A stretch of DNA of 64,000 nucleotides from Alphaproteobacteria bacterium (GTDB lineage: Bacteria; Pseudomonadota; Alphaproteobacteria; Acetobacterales; Acetobacteraceae): NCBI GenBank assembly GCA_026400815.1, contig JAPLOI010000025.1:1-64000 (forward strand). The letters are read 5' to 3'. Shown here one piece after another: positions 55,829 through 64,000 of the stretch. Within the stretch, counting starts at the first letter, position 1, and each line of letters starts with the position of its first letter. The translations under genes and the position numbers were made by a program. The notes under the pieces were generated by a model. That model saw only the letters and a program-made list of their open reading frames with translations, made no database searches and was not told where the DNA came from.

Positions 55829-56785
55829 TCAGGCCAGCGCCTCGCGTCCCATATCGAGGAACTTCTGGCGCCGGCGGCTGCGCAGCGTGGCGCCATCCAG
55901 TGCGGCGAGCGGGGCCAGCGCGGTGGCGATCGCGGCGCGGACGGCGGCCATCGCATCCTCTGGCGCGCGGTGGGCGCCGCCCATCGGCTCGGCCACCACG
56001 GTATCGATCAGGGCAAGGCGCTTGAGGTCCTCGGCGGTGAGGCGCAGCGCTTCCGCGGCCGTGGCGGCCTGGGCGCTGTCTTTCCACAGGATGGCGGCGC
56101 AGCCTTCGGGGGAGATCACGGAATAGATCGCGTGCTCCAGCATCAGGATGGTGTCGCCGGTGGCCAGCGCGATGGCGCCGCCGGAGCCGCCCTCGCCGAT
56201 GATGGTGGCGATGAAGGGCACCGGCGCCTCCAGCCCCGCCTCGATCGAGCGGGCGATGGCTTCCGCCTGTCCGCGGGCTTCCGCCTCGATGCCCGGGAAG
56301 GCGCCGGAGGTATCGACGAAGCTCAGGATCGGCAGGCCGAAGCGGCCGGCGAGTTCCATCAGGCGGCGGGCCTTGCGGTAGCCTTCGGGCTTGGCCATGC
56401 CGAAATTATGGGCGACGCGGCTTTCGGTATCCGCCCCCTTCTCCGTGCCCAGCACCACGACCGAGCGCCCATCGAACCGGCCGAGGCCGCCGATGATGGC
56501 GGCATCCTCGGCAAAGGCGCGGTCGCCGGCCAAGGGCGTGAAATCGGTGATCAGGGCGCGAACGTAGTCGTTCGTCTTGGGCCGCTGCGGATGGCGGGCA
56601 ACCTGCGTCTTCTGCCAGGGCGTGAGCTTGGCATAGGTCGCGCGCAGCTGCTTGTCCGCCTTGTCGGTGAGGCGGGCGATCTCGTCGGCGATGTTCAGCC
56701 CATCGCCCTCCGACATCCGCCGGAGCTCCTCGATCTTGCCTTCCAGCTCGGCAATGGGCTTCTCGAAGTCCAGAAAGTGGCGCAT
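55829..56785 (-). CDS. accA: acetyl-CoA carboxylase carboxyltransferase subunit alpha
   Basis: 318 aa from ATG 56785 ([20 protein letters not shown]), the standard start for the family; upstream in-frame starts exist. Carboxyltransferase core: [79 protein letters not shown]. Forms the alpha2beta2 carboxyltransferase with AccD, making malonyl-CoA for fatty-acid synthesis. Lies downstream of xerD on the same strand, 33 bp apart. Confidence 0.95.
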   Translation of the reverse strand: MRHFLDFEKPIAELEGKIEELRRMSEGDGLNIADEIARLTDKADKQLRATYAKLTPWQKTQVARHPQRPKTNDYVRALITDFTPLAGDRAFAEDAAIIGGLGRFDGRSVVVLGTEKGADTESRVAHNFGMAKPEGYRKARRLMELAGRFGLPILSFVDTSGAFPGIEAEARGQAEAIARSIEAGLEAPVPFIATIIGEGGSGGAIALATGDTILMLEHAIYSVISPEGCAAILWKDSAQAATAAEALRLTAEDLKRLALIDTVVAEPMGGAHRAPEDAMAAVRAAIATALAPLAALDGATLRSRRRQKFLDMGREALA

Positions 56786-56818
56786 GGCCGGGGCGTGTAG
56801 CATTGCTGTCACGCGCGG

Positions 56819-57721
56819 TCAGCCCCCGCCGGCCGGGGGGCGGGCCAGCGGATGATGCTGGGCCACCAGGGCGCGCAGCCGTTCGGCCAGCACATGGGTG
56901 TAGATCTGGGTGGTGGCGATGTCGGCGTGGCCGAGCAGGGTCTGCAGGCTGCGCAGATCGGCCCCGCGCGCCAGCATGTGGCTGGCGAAGGAATGGCGCA
57001 GCACGTGCGGGCTGACCCGGGCGGGGTCGAGGCCGGCCTGGAGCGCCACCTGCTTCAGCAATAGGGCGAATCCCTGGCGGGTCATGGCCTGGCGCGGGTC
57101 GCGGCCCGGGAAGAGGTGGCGCGAGGCCTTGGGGTCTTGCTGGGAGGCAAGCCAGGCGGCCGCGCCATCCCTGGCGGCCTGGGAGAGGGGGACGACTCGC
57201 TCCTTGCCGCCCTTGCCGCGGACCATGAGCACCTGGCGGTCTGACGACAGCGCGTTGCGGGGCAGGGCGAGCAGTTCGGAGACACGCAGGCCGGTGGCGT
57301 AGAGGATTTCCAGGGCGGCGGCGGCCAGCAGGCCCTTGGCGGGCTTGAGGGTGGCGGTGGCGGCCAGCAGGGCATCCACCTCCGCCTCGGTGAGGTATTT
57401 CGGCAGGGCGGGGGGAAGTTTCGGCGAATCGAGCAACTGGGTCGGGTCGTCCTCCCGCACGCCCTCGCGCAGCAGGAAGCGATGGAACTGGCGGATCGCC
57501 GAAAGCCGGCGGGCGGCCGTGCGGGCGGAGAGGCCGGCGGCGGATTGGGCAGCAATCCAGGCGCGCAGCAGCGCTTCGTCGGCCTGGGCCGGGCCCACGC
57601 CGCGGGTTGCGGCAAATCCGGCGAAATCCTCGAGATCGGCACCGTAGGCGAGCAGCGTGTTGCGGGCCGCGCCGCGTTCGGCGGCCAGCATTTCCAGGAA
57701 GGCGTCCGTATGCCTGTCCAT
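56819..57721 (-). CDS. xerD: tyrosine recombinase XerD
   Basis: 300 aa, right length. N-terminal SAM-like core-binding domain (about 1-95), then catalytic domain: Arg in LYATGLRVSELLALP, Lys in VRGKGGKERVVPL, HxxR in SPHVLRHSFASHMLARGADL, and GHADIATTQIYTHVLAERLR with nucleophile Tyr. With XerC it resolves chromosome dimers at dif. The start is directly adjacent to the stop of the upstream small membrane protein gene. Confidence 0.93.
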   Translation of the reverse strand: MDRHTDAFLEMLAAERGAARNTLLAYGADLEDFAGFAATRGVGPAQADEALLRAWIAAQSAAGLSARTAARRLSAIRQFHRFLLREGVREDDPTQLLDSPKLPPALPKYLTEAEVDALLAATATLKPAKGLLAAAALEILYATGLRVSELLALPRNALSSDRQVLMVRGKGGKERVVPLSQAARDGAAAWLASQQDPKASRHLFPGRDPRQAMTRQGFALLLKQVALQAGLDPARVSPHVLRHSFASHMLARGADLRSLQTLLGHADIATTQIYTHVLAERLRALVAQHHPLARPPAGGG

Positions 57722-57868
57722 TCAGTTGGAGCGCGTGAACCGGTCGTTCGGCAGCACCTTCTGCACCGGCGTGACCTTGGCTTCCGGCGGGAAGGCGCCG
57801 AGCAACAGGAAGCCGCCGCCGAGGACCAGCAGAAGCAGCAGCACGATGGCGAGAATGATGCGGCTCAT
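57722..57868 (-). CDS. small single-span membrane protein
   Basis: 48 aa from ATG 57868. One strong hydrophobic helix (IILAIVLLLLLVLGGGFLLL) followed by a short conserved-looking polar tail (PPEAKVTPVQKVLPNDRF). It is divergent from aroKB and immediately upstream of xerD. Unknown role; an N-in or signal-anchor small protein is likely. Confidence 0.7.
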   Translation of the reverse strand: MSRIILAIVLLLLLVLGGGFLLLGAFPPEAKVTPVQKVLPNDRFTRSN

Positions 57869-57927
57869 GGTTATCCCGTTGGGGCGGCGTGGCCGGGTCC
57901 GGTGCGCTTGTGCTAGCCTCCGGCGCC

Positions 57928-59604
57928 ATGACACGCAACACCACCCTGAAGGAAAGCTTCACCCTGCCGGCCGCGCTGGCCGGGCGAAGCATTGTACTCG
58001 TCGGGCTGATGGGGGCCGGCAAGACCTCCAGCGGCAAGCGGCTGGCGGCCCGGCTGGGCCTGCCATTCCGTGATGCGGACACCGAGATCGAGGCGGCGGC
58101 GGGCTGTTCCATCCCCGATATCTTCGCCCGCTACGGCGAGCCGGCGTTCCGCGACGGGGAGCGGCGGGTGATCCGCCGGCTGCTGGCCGGAGACCCGCTG
58201 GTGCTGGCCACCGGCGGCGGCGCCTACATGGATGCCGACACCCGTGCCGCCATCCGGCACGATGCGGTGTGCTTATGGCTGCGCGCGACCCTGCCGGTGC
58301 TGCTGCGCCGCGTGGCCGGGCGGACGCACCGGCCGCTGCTGAATGCCGGCGACCCCGCCGAGGTGCTGCGCAAGCTGATGGAAGTGCGCCACCCCATCTA
58401 TGCCGAGGCCGACGTGGTGGTGGAGTGCAGCGACGACAGCCCGGACCACACCACCTCCCTGGTGCTGGATGCGATCATGGCCTGGCAGAAGCCGCGGCGG
58501 CTTTCGCTGGCGCTGTCCCAGGCCAGCTACGACGTGGTGGTGGGCGATGGGCTGATCGGGCGCGCCGGCGCATTGCTGGCGCCCGTGCTGCCGCAGAAGC
58601 GGGCGGTGGTGGTGACAGACACCCACGTGGCCGGGCTGCACCTGGCGCGGCTGCAGGCGGGGCTGGATGCGACCGGGTTCACCCATACCGCGTTCACGGT
58701 AAAGCCCGGCGAGACGGCGAAGAACCTGGAGACCTATGCCAGCCTGGTGGACCAGGTGCTGGAGTGGGGGGTGGAGCGGCGGACGGCGATCATCGCGCTG
58801 GGCGGCGGCGTGGTGGGGGATTTGGCAGGGTTCGTGGCGGCTTCCACCCTGCGCGGGCTGCCCTTCGTGCAGGTGCCGACGACGCTGCTGGCGCAGGTGG
58901 ACAGCTCCGTCGGCGGCAAGACCGGCATCAACACGCGCCAGGGCAAGAACCTGCTCGGCGCCTTCCACCAGCCGCGCGCGGTGCTGGCCGATACCGGGGC
59001 GCTCGCCACCCTTCCGGTGCGCGAACTGCGCGCGGGCTATGCCGAGATCGCCAAGGCCGGCCTGATCGGCGACGCCGCGTTCTTCGACTGGTGCGAGGCC
59101 AATGGCGCCGCCGTGGTGGCCGGGGACCGGGAGGCGCAGGCCGAGGCAGTCCTGCGCGCCTGCGCCTTCAAGGCCATGGTGGTGGGCGACGACGAGCGCG
59201 AGGAGAAGCCGAACGATGGCCGGGCGCTGCTGAACCTGGGCCACACCTTCGGCCATGCGCTGGAGGCAGAGCTCGGCTACGGCGCCATCCTGCATGGCGA
59301 GGCGGTGGCGACCGGGATCGGGCTGGCCTTCCGCCTCTCGGCGAAGCTCGGGCTGTGTTCGCAGGCCGATGCGGATCGCGTGGTGGCGCACATGGCGGCG
59401 ATCGGCCTGCCGTCGGAACTCACCCACCTCAACCGGCGGCTGTCGGCGGAGAAGCTGATCGCCCACATGCGGAAGGACAAGAAGATGCGCGACGGCCAGC
59501 TGGCCTTCGTGGTGGTGAACGGGATCGGCCAGGCCTTCACCAAGCGCGACGTGCCGCCGGAGGCCGTGGTGGAGCTGCTGCGCGAGAACGGCTGCGAGGC
59601 ATAA
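57928..59604 (+). CDS. aroKB: fused shikimate kinase / 3-dehydroquinate synthase
   Basis: 558 aa from ATG 57928. Residues about 1-190: shikimate kinase, with P-loop VGLMGAGKTSSGKRLA (about 26-41), shikimate-binding FRDADTEIE, GEPAFRDGERRVIRRLL and ATGGGAYM. Residues about 195-558: dehydroquinate synthase with GGGVVGDLAGFVAASTLRGL, PTTLLAQVDSSVGGKTGINT and the metal site NLGHTFGHALEAE plus LHGEAVATGI. The two enzymes catalyse steps 5 and 2 of the shikimate pathway; fusions occur in some alphaproteobacteria. Confidence 0.95.
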   Translation: MTRNTTLKESFTLPAALAGRSIVLVGLMGAGKTSSGKRLAARLGLPFRDADTEIEAAAGCSIPDIFARYGEPAFRDGERRVIRRLLAGDPLVLATGGGAYMDADTRAAIRHDAVCLWLRATLPVLLRRVAGRTHRPLLNAGDPAEVLRKLMEVRHPIYAEADVVVECSDDSPDHTTSLVLDAIMAWQKPRRLSLALSQASYDVVVGDGLIGRAGALLAPVLPQKRAVVVTDTHVAGLHLARLQAGLDATGFTHTAFTVKPGETAKNLETYASLVDQVLEWGVERRTAIIALGGGVVGDLAGFVAASTLRGLPFVQVPTTLLAQVDSSVGGKTGINTRQGKNLLGAFHQPRAVLADTGALATLPVRELRAGYAEIAKAGLIGDAAFFDWCEANGAAVVAGDREAQAEAVLRACAFKAMVVGDDEREEKPNDGRALLNLGHTFGHALEAELGYGAILHGEAVATGIGLAFRLSAKLGLCSQADADRVVAHMAAIGLPSELTHLNRRLSAEKLIAHMRKDKKMRDGQLAFVVVNGIGQAFTKRDVPPEAVVELLRENGCEA

Positions 59605-59634
59605 GGGAGGTGGCGCGCGCCGCCTCCCCGTTGC

Positions 59635-59847
59635 TCAGACCTTCTTCAGGAACTCGGTCTTCAGCACCAAGCCCTTGATCTTGTCGGCATTGCATTCGAT
59701 CTCGCCGTCGTCGTCGGTCAGGCGGATGTTCTTGATCAGCGTGCCGCGCTTGAGGGTAGACGACGTGCCCTTCACCTTCAGGTCCTTGATCACCTGAACC
59801 GAGTCGCCGTCGGCCAGGGCGGTGCCGTTGCTGTCCTTGGGCGGCAC
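59635..59847 (-). CDS. PhnA/YjdM-like short protein (C-terminal domain only)
   Basis: 70 aa from GTG 59847. Sequence [20 protein letters not shown], then [20 protein letters not shown] and LKTEFLKKV at the end matches the C-terminal domain of PhnA/YjdM proteins. The zinc-ribbon half is absent, as in known short homologues. It starts 2 bp after the formaldehyde-dehydrogenase stop, so it is in that operon. The old link to phosphonate use is not well supported; role unknown. Confidence 0.8.
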   Translation of the reverse strand: MPPKDSNGTALADGDSVQVIKDLKVKGTSSTLKRGTLIKNIRLTDDDGEIECNADKIKGLVLKTEFLKKV

Positions 59848-59849
59848 GC

Positions 59850-60959
59850 TCAATAGACCACGACGGAGCGGATGCTCTCGCCGCGATGCATCAGGTCGAA
59901 GCCCTCGTTGATCTTCTCGAAGGGCAGCACGTGGGTGATCAGGTCGTCGATGTTGATCTTGCCGTCCATGTACCAGTCCACGATCTTCGGCACATCGGTG
60001 CGCCCGCGCGCGCCGCCGAAGGCGGTGCCCATCCAGGTGCGGCCCGTGACCAGCTGGAACGGCCGGGTGTTGATCTCCTGCCCCGCGCCGGCCACGCCGA
60101 TGATCACGCTCTTGCCCCAGCCGCGGCGGGTGCATTCCAGCGCCTGGCGCATCAGCGTGGTGTTCCCCACGCATTCGAAGGAGTAGTCCGCGCCGCCCTT
60201 CGTCAGGTTGACCAGGTAGGGGACGAGGTCGCCTTCCACTTCCTTCGGGTTGACGAAATGGGTCATGCCGAACTTCTCGGCCATGGGCACGCGGCCTGGA
60301 TTGATATCCACGCCGATGATCTGCTCGGCGCCGACCATGCGCAGGCCCTGGATCACGTTCAGCCCGATCCCGCCCAGGCCGAACACCACGGCGCGCGCGC
60401 CCAGCTCCACCTTGGCCGTGTTGATCACGGCGCCGATCCCGGTCGTAACGCCGCAGCCGATGTAGCAGACCTTCTCGAACGGCGCGTCCTCGCGGATCTT
60501 GGCCAGCGCGATTTCCGGCAGCACGGTGAAGTTGGAGAAGGTTGACGTGCCCATGTAGTGCGCGATGGGCTGGCCGTCGCAGCTGAAGCGGCTGGAGCCG
60601 TCCGGCATGACGCCGCGGCCCTGTGTGGCGCGCAGCGTGATGCAAAGGTTGGTCTTGCGGCTGAGGCAGTATTCGCAGTGGCGGCATTCCGGCGTGTAGA
60701 GCGGAATGACGTGGTCGCCCTTCTTCAGGCTGGTCACGCCGCGGCCCACATCCACCACGACGCCCGCGCCCTCATGGCCCAGGATGGCGGGGAAGATCCC
60801 CTCGGGGTCGGCGCCCGACAGGGTGAACTCATCGGTGTGGCAGATGCCGGTGGCCTTGATCTCCACCAGCACCTCGCCCTCGCGCGGGCCTTCGAGGTCG
60901 ACGGTTTCCAGGCTGAGCGGGGCTCCGGCCTTGCGGGCCACGGCGGCGCGGGTCTTCAT
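59850..60959 (-). CDS. frmA: S-(hydroxymethyl)glutathione dehydrogenase / class III alcohol dehydrogenase
   Basis: 369 aa from ATG 60959, ribosome site GGAGGAA. Zinc-dependent MDR: catalytic zinc ligands in [14 protein letters not shown] and GHEGAGVV, structural zinc in [19 protein letters not shown] site [20 protein letters not shown], and the class III features [20 protein letters not shown]. Oxidises the formaldehyde-glutathione adduct to S-formylglutathione. No S-formylglutathione hydrolase follows; the next gene is the PhnA-like one. Confidence 0.95.
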   Translation of the reverse strand: MKTRAAVARKAGAPLSLETVDLEGPREGEVLVEIKATGICHTDEFTLSGADPEGIFPAILGHEGAGVVVDVGRGVTSLKKGDHVIPLYTPECRHCEYCLSRKTNLCITLRATQGRGVMPDGSSRFSCDGQPIAHYMGTSTFSNFTVLPEIALAKIREDAPFEKVCYIGCGVTTGIGAVINTAKVELGARAVVFGLGGIGLNVIQGLRMVGAEQIIGVDINPGRVPMAEKFGMTHFVNPKEVEGDLVPYLVNLTKGGADYSFECVGNTTLMRQALECTRRGWGKSVIIGVAGAGQEINTRPFQLVTGRTWMGTAFGGARGRTDVPKIVDWYMDGKINIDDLITHVLPFEKINEGFDLMHRGESIRSVVVY

Positions 60960-61090
60960 CGGGGCGGTTCCTCCCAGGGCGAGCGGCAAAATACGTGGGC
61001 GCAATCTGCCGATGGTGCCGCGCCGGATCAACTGGCCGGGGCGTAGGGGCCTGCTATGGTCGCATCTCTGTCGCCACTCGGAGTGCCTTC

Positions 61091-62260
61091 ATGCCCGTGA
61101 TCAACCGCATCGCCGCCGACGCCCCGCTGCTCACCGAATGGCGGCGCGACCTGCACGCCCATCCCGAACTCGGCCTGGAGGAGCACCGCACCAGCCAGGT
61201 GGTGGCGGAGAAACTGGCCAGCTGGGGCATCGAGGTCACGCGCGGGCTGGCCGGCACAGGCCTGGTCGGCACGCTCCGGGCCGGCACCTCCACCCGCTCC
61301 ATTGGCATCCGGGCAGACATGGATTGCCTGCCGATGACCGAGGAAAACGACTTCCCGCACAAATCCACCACCCCCGGCCGCATGCACGCCTGCGGGCATG
61401 ACGGGCACACCACCATGCTGCTGGGTGCCGCCAAATACCTGGCCGAGACCCGCAATTTCGACGGCACCGTGCATTTCATCTTCCAGCCGGCGGAAGAAAA
61501 CGCCGGCGGCGGGCGGATCATGGTGGAGGAGGGGCTGTTCCAGCGCTTCCCCTGCGATCGCGTGTATGGCGCGCACAACGACACCGGGCTGCCGGTGGGC
61601 ACCATCACCGCCGTGGCCGGCAGCGTTTCCGCCGCGTCGGACCGGTTCATCATCACCCTCTCCGGCCGCGGCGGCCACGCCGCCCGCCCGCACATGACGA
61701 TCGACCCCGTGGTGCTGGGCAGCCACGTGGTGCTGGCGCTGCAAACCATCGTCGCCCGCCGCACCGACCCGCTCGCCAGCGCGGTCGTCTCCATCACCCA
61801 GTTCCACGCCGGCAGCGCCCACAACGTGATCCCCGACACCGCCATGCTCTCCGGCACCGTGCGCACGCTGCGGCCTGAAGTGCAGGATGAGGTGGAGCGG
61901 CTGATCCCCCAAATCGTCAACGCCACCTGCGCGGCGCACGGGGCCACCGCGGAGATCGACTACAAGCGCGGCTATCCGCCGGTGGTGAACGACGCCGATG
62001 CCGCCGAGCGCGCCGCCCGCGCCGGCGAAAAGCTGCTGGGCATGGGCAAAGTGCTGCGCGAGCGGCCGCCGACCATGGGCGGGGAGGATTTCTCCTACAT
62101 GGCCCAGGCAGTGCCGGGCTGCTTCGTACGGATCGGGCAGGCGGAAGGTGACCGGTTCAAGACCCAGGTGCACCATCCGAAATACGACTTCAACGACAAC
62201 ATCCTGCCCATTGGGGCCAGCTATTGGGCGACGTTGGTGGAACAGGAGCTTAGCAAGTAA
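61091..62260 (+). CDS. M20-family amidohydrolase (hippurate/N-acyl-amino-acid hydrolase type)
   Basis: 389 aa from ATG 61091. Metal-binding motifs: MHACGHDGHTTMLLGAA (about 99), FIFQPAEENAGGG (catalytic Glu), HNDTGLPVGTI (with N in place of the more usual H-x-P), and C-terminal MGGEDFSYMAQAVPG. Dimerisation lid GRGGHAARPHMTIDPVV. Cleaves N-acyl amino acids or similar amides. The stop codon is followed at once by a dispersed repeat. Confidence 0.9.
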   Translation: MPVINRIAADAPLLTEWRRDLHAHPELGLEEHRTSQVVAEKLASWGIEVTRGLAGTGLVGTLRAGTSTRSIGIRADMDCLPMTEENDFPHKSTTPGRMHACGHDGHTTMLLGAAKYLAETRNFDGTVHFIFQPAEENAGGGRIMVEEGLFQRFPCDRVYGAHNDTGLPVGTITAVAGSVSAASDRFIITLSGRGGHAARPHMTIDPVVLGSHVVLALQTIVARRTDPLASAVVSITQFHAGSAHNVIPDTAMLSGTVRTLRPEVQDEVERLIPQIVNATCAAHGATAEIDYKRGYPPVVNDADAAERAARAGEKLLGMGKVLRERPPTMGGEDFSYMAQAVPGCFVRIGQAEGDRFKTQVHHPKYDFNDNILPIGASYWATLVEQELSK

Positions 62261-62384
62261 GTATGTTCTTTTTTGAAAAAAAGAACCAAAAAACTTTCAT
62301 TCGTTTGCGCCTCGTCCTGGCGCGGGCGCAAATGAATGAAGTTTTTTTTGCTTCTTTTTTGTTCACAAAAAAGAAGATCCTTCC
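62258..62384. repeat. dispersed double-hairpin element, copy 10 (A left, C right)
   Basis: Left hairpin GTTCTTTTTT / AAAAAGAAC at about 62265-62287; right hairpin CTTCTTTTTTG / CAAAAAAGAAG around TTCA (about 62351-62376). Centre: 16-bp stem starting TTCATTCGTTTGCGCC (62296-62311) against 62325-62340 with one mismatch. It fills the gap from the amidohydrolase stop to the marC-like start. Confidence 0.88.
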
Positions 62385-63044
62385 TTGTCTTTAGCCCTTG
62401 CAACCTTCCTGTTGGCCGTGCCGGCATTGTTCTCCATCGTGAACCCGCCGGGCGCCGCGTTCATCTTCAACGAAGTCACGGCCCATCTCACCGCGCAGCA
62501 GCGGCGCATGCTGTCGGACAAGGTGGCGTTGTATTCGCTCGGCGTGATGCTGGGCGCGTTGTTCGCCGGCTCCTACATCCTGGAGTTCTTCGGCATCTCG
62601 CTGGCGGCGTTGCGGATCGCGGGCGGCGCGGTGGTGGCGGTGCGGGCGTTTGATCTGCTGAACGCCCCGGAGCGGCAGGAGGCGCGCAAGGCGGAGCAGG
62701 CCGAAAGCGGCGAGGGCGACGTGGCCGCGATGGCATTCTTTCCGCTGACGCTGCCGTTCACGACCGGGCCAGGAACGATCGCGGTGGCGGTGGCCCTGGG
62801 GGCGCAGCGGCCGCGCGTGCCGGCGGACGTGATGTGGTTCTTCCTGGGCGCCTCGGCCGCGGCGGTGGTGATCGCGGGCGTGATCTGGCTGTCCTACCGC
62901 TCGGCGGACCGGATCGCGGCATTGCTGGGGCCTTCGGCGCGGCGCACCTTCGCGCGGCTTTCGGCGTTCCTGCTGCTGTGCATCGGCGTGCAGATCGTGC
63001 TGGCGGGAATGGCCGATGCCTGGCGAGGATTTGGCGCAGGCTAA
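62385..63044 (+). CDS. MarC-family integral membrane protein
   Basis: 219 aa, six membrane spans. Family features: LLAVPALFSIVNPPGAAFIF at the N-terminus, LRIAGGAVVAVRAFDLL, AMAFFPLTLPFTTGPGTIAV (the central P-L-x-x-P-x-x-x-G-P motif) and LLLCIGVQIVLAGMADA. The only available start is TTG 62385, 9-11 bp after the right hairpin of repeat copy 10, and the purine-rich end of the hairpin (AAGAAGA) would act as ribosome site. Function of MarC proteins is not settled. Confidence 0.85.
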   Translation: MSLALATFLLAVPALFSIVNPPGAAFIFNEVTAHLTAQQRRMLSDKVALYSLGVMLGALFAGSYILEFFGISLAALRIAGGAVVAVRAFDLLNAPERQEARKAEQAESGEGDVAAMAFFPLTLPFTTGPGTIAVAVALGAQRPRVPADVMWFFLGASAAAVVIAGVIWLSYRSADRIAALLGPSARRTFARLSAFLLLCIGVQIVLAGMADAWRGFGAG

Positions 63045-63052
63045 AAGTGGAG

Positions 63053-63128
<76 letters not shown>

Positions 63129-63170
63129 AGCCTCTCGGCCACCGGGACTTTGGGGGGTCACGGCGCGGCG

Positions 63171-63200
63171 GTATTTGCTCATGGTGGGGGGGCAAGTCAA
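63171..63200 (-). promoter_or_regulatory. candidate promoter for tRNA-Ala
   Basis: On the minus strand -35 TTGACT (63200-63195), 18-bp spacer, -10 AAATAC (63176-63171). The start would lie about 35 bp before the tRNA. Reasonable match, not proven. Confidence 0.45.
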
Positions 63201-63298
63201 GCCGCTGAAATGCCGGTCAGGGTTTACCGGCGGGCGCGCTCGTGGCAGAGGACGGTTGAGGGCCGCGACAGGTGCCGCGCGGCTGCTGCGGAGGTCCC

Positions 63299-63616
63299 GT
63301 GATCACCATCCTGTTCCAGATCGCTCAGGAGATTCTGAATCTCTACAAGTGGGCGGTGATTCTCGGCGCCGTGATGAGCATGCTGGTGTCGTTCAACGTG
63401 CTGGATACGCGCAACCGCTTCGTGTGGATGGTGGGGGATTTCCTCTACCGCATCACGGAGCCGGCGCTGCGCCCGATCCGGCGGGTGATCCCCACCTTCG
63501 GGACCATCGATCTGAGCCCGGTGGCGCTGATCTTCCTGATCTATATCGCGCAGATGCTCCTGGCGCGGATCTATGCGGCGATCGTGTACGGCAATGTCTC
63601 GGGGCTGTTCCTGTAG
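63299..63616 (+). CDS. YggT family membrane protein
   Basis: 105 aa from GTG 63299 with ribosome site GGAGG 4 bp upstream. Two membrane-span blocks: ILGAVMSMLVSFNVLDTRNR and LSPVALIFLIYIAQMLLARI, separated by DFLYRITEPALRPIRRVIP, the YggT signature. The family is linked to osmotic stress and division. The stop is 2 bp from the next start, so it shares a transcript with the DUF167 gene. Confidence 0.92.
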   Translation: MITILFQIAQEILNLYKWAVILGAVMSMLVSFNVLDTRNRFVWMVGDFLYRITEPALRPIRRVIPTFGTIDLSPVALIFLIYIAQMLLARIYAAIVYGNVSGLFL

Positions 63617-63618
63617 GC

Positions 63619-63918
63619 ATGGCGTTCTGGCGCGCTTCGGAGGGCGGAGTGCGGGTGGCGGTGAAGGTGCAGCCTAAGTCTCGCCGGCCCGGTGTGGGTG
63701 GGTGGGCGCCGGATGTGGATGGCGAGCGGCTGCGCATCGGCGTGGCGGAAGCTGCGGAGGATGGCCGCGCCAACCGGGCCGCCTGCGCGGCGCTGGCCGA
63801 TGCCTTGGGCGTACGGCAAGGCGATGTGTCGGTGGCCCTGGGGGCGACAAGCCGCGACAAGACCTTGTTCGTTGCGGGCGATGCGGGCGTGCTCGCGGCC
63901 CGGCTGGAGGCGCTGTGA
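63619..63918 (+). CDS. DUF167 (YggU-type) family protein
   Basis: 99 aa from ATG 63619. Typical features: VRVAVKVQPKSRRPGVGGW, ERLRIGVAEAAEDGRANRAA, SVALGATSRDKTLFVAG. Small soluble protein, function unknown; genes for YggT and DUF167 are often adjacent. The stop is 2 bp from the folD start. Confidence 0.9.
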   Translation: MAFWRASEGGVRVAVKVQPKSRRPGVGGWAPDVDGERLRIGVAEAAEDGRANRAACAALADALGVRQGDVSVALGATSRDKTLFVAGDAGVLAARLEAL

Positions 63919-63920
63919 CC

Positions 63921-64000
63921 ATGACCCCAACAACGGCCCGGATCATCGACGGCAAGGCGGTGGCGGCCGCGCTGCGGGAGGAGACAACGGTGCGCGTCGC
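63921..64000 (+). CDS. folD: FolD, N-terminal part, running off the window
   Basis: Starts MTPTTARIIDGKAVAAALRE with ETTVRVA following, the usual N-terminus of methylenetetrahydrofolate dehydrogenase/cyclohydrolase (A-x-x-I-D-G-K-x-x-A). Only 26 codons are inside the window. It would be co-transcribed with the yggT-DUF167 pair. Confidence 0.85.
   Translation, partial: MTPTTARIIDGKAVAAALREETTVRV

Noticed and set aside
59635-60687. Single 350-codon frame ending with the PhnA-like sequence
   Set aside because: Only the last 70 codons are real; the rest is an out-of-frame reading of the formaldehyde dehydrogenase gene.

Overview
The window is very GC-rich chromosomal DNA with dense coding on both strands. 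The gene content points to an alphaproteobacterium, most likely of the family Acetobacteraceae: a fused shikimate kinase/3-dehydroquinate synthase, pckA beside a ChvI/ChvG-type two-component pair, glutathione-dependent formaldehyde dehydrogenase, TamA/TamB, and many short Tat- or ABC-linked catabolic operons. This placement is an inference from gene content and style, not from a marker gene or a database search.

Layout. 1-500: left edge with the first codons of an IS630-type transposase and a short TIR-like protein. 700-8.8 kb: luciferase-like oxidoreductase, chemotaxis receptor, an unknown Pro/Arg/Ala-rich protein with a near-leaderless promoter, a HerA-like ATPase, and a CoA-transferase/HMG-CoA-lyase pair. 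9-18.5 kb: GMC oxidoreductase, GreB, an ABC exporter, and a complete sugar-type ABC importer operon (ATPase, Tat-exported binding protein, two permeases, GNAT). 18.4-26.8 kb: XRE regulator, gamma-glutamyltransferase, S9 peptidase, SDR, MDR reductase, HisD-family dehydrogenase, HpcH/HpaI aldolase. 26.8-30.2 kb: a three-gene surface-glycan operon whose middle glycosyltransferase carries an in-frame amber codon. 30.3-33.3 kb: fumarase-superfamily lyase and semialdehyde dehydrogenase.

33.3-38 kb is the most accessory-looking part: repeat fragments, a ribbon-helix-helix remnant, a lipoprotein, an AT-rich small ORF, a BrnT/BrnA toxin-antitoxin pair, glutathione reductase, a small membrane protein, and a paralogue of the unknown protein at 4.3 kb with the same promoter layout. 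38-48 kb: an orphan molybdopterin subunit, a DMT transporter, an internally deleted hexapeptide acetyltransferase, an SDR, pckA, a HugZ-like protein and ChvI/ChvG. 48-64 kb is mostly core: TamB/TamA, MFS, MAPEG-like, accA, xerD, aroKB, a PhnA-like protein, formaldehyde dehydrogenase, M20 amidohydrolase, MarC, tRNA-Ala(CGC), YggT, DUF167 and the start of folD.

The most striking non-coding feature is a dispersed element present ten times (eight full copies, two half copies). Each full copy is about 120-155 bp: two AT-rich near-perfect hairpins flank a variable centre that is often itself a palindrome. In several copies the element fills the whole gap from stop codon to stop codon. The hairpins come in three types, A (arms GTTCTTTTTT, loop close to GAAA), B (CTTCTTTTTC around TGAA) and C (CTTCTTTTTG around TGAA). 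All eight full copies pair two different types. Other repeats include a 34-bp perfect palindrome, a 48-bp element repeated identically in opposite orientation, and GCCAAGG-type and CTCTGTG-type intergenic repeats.
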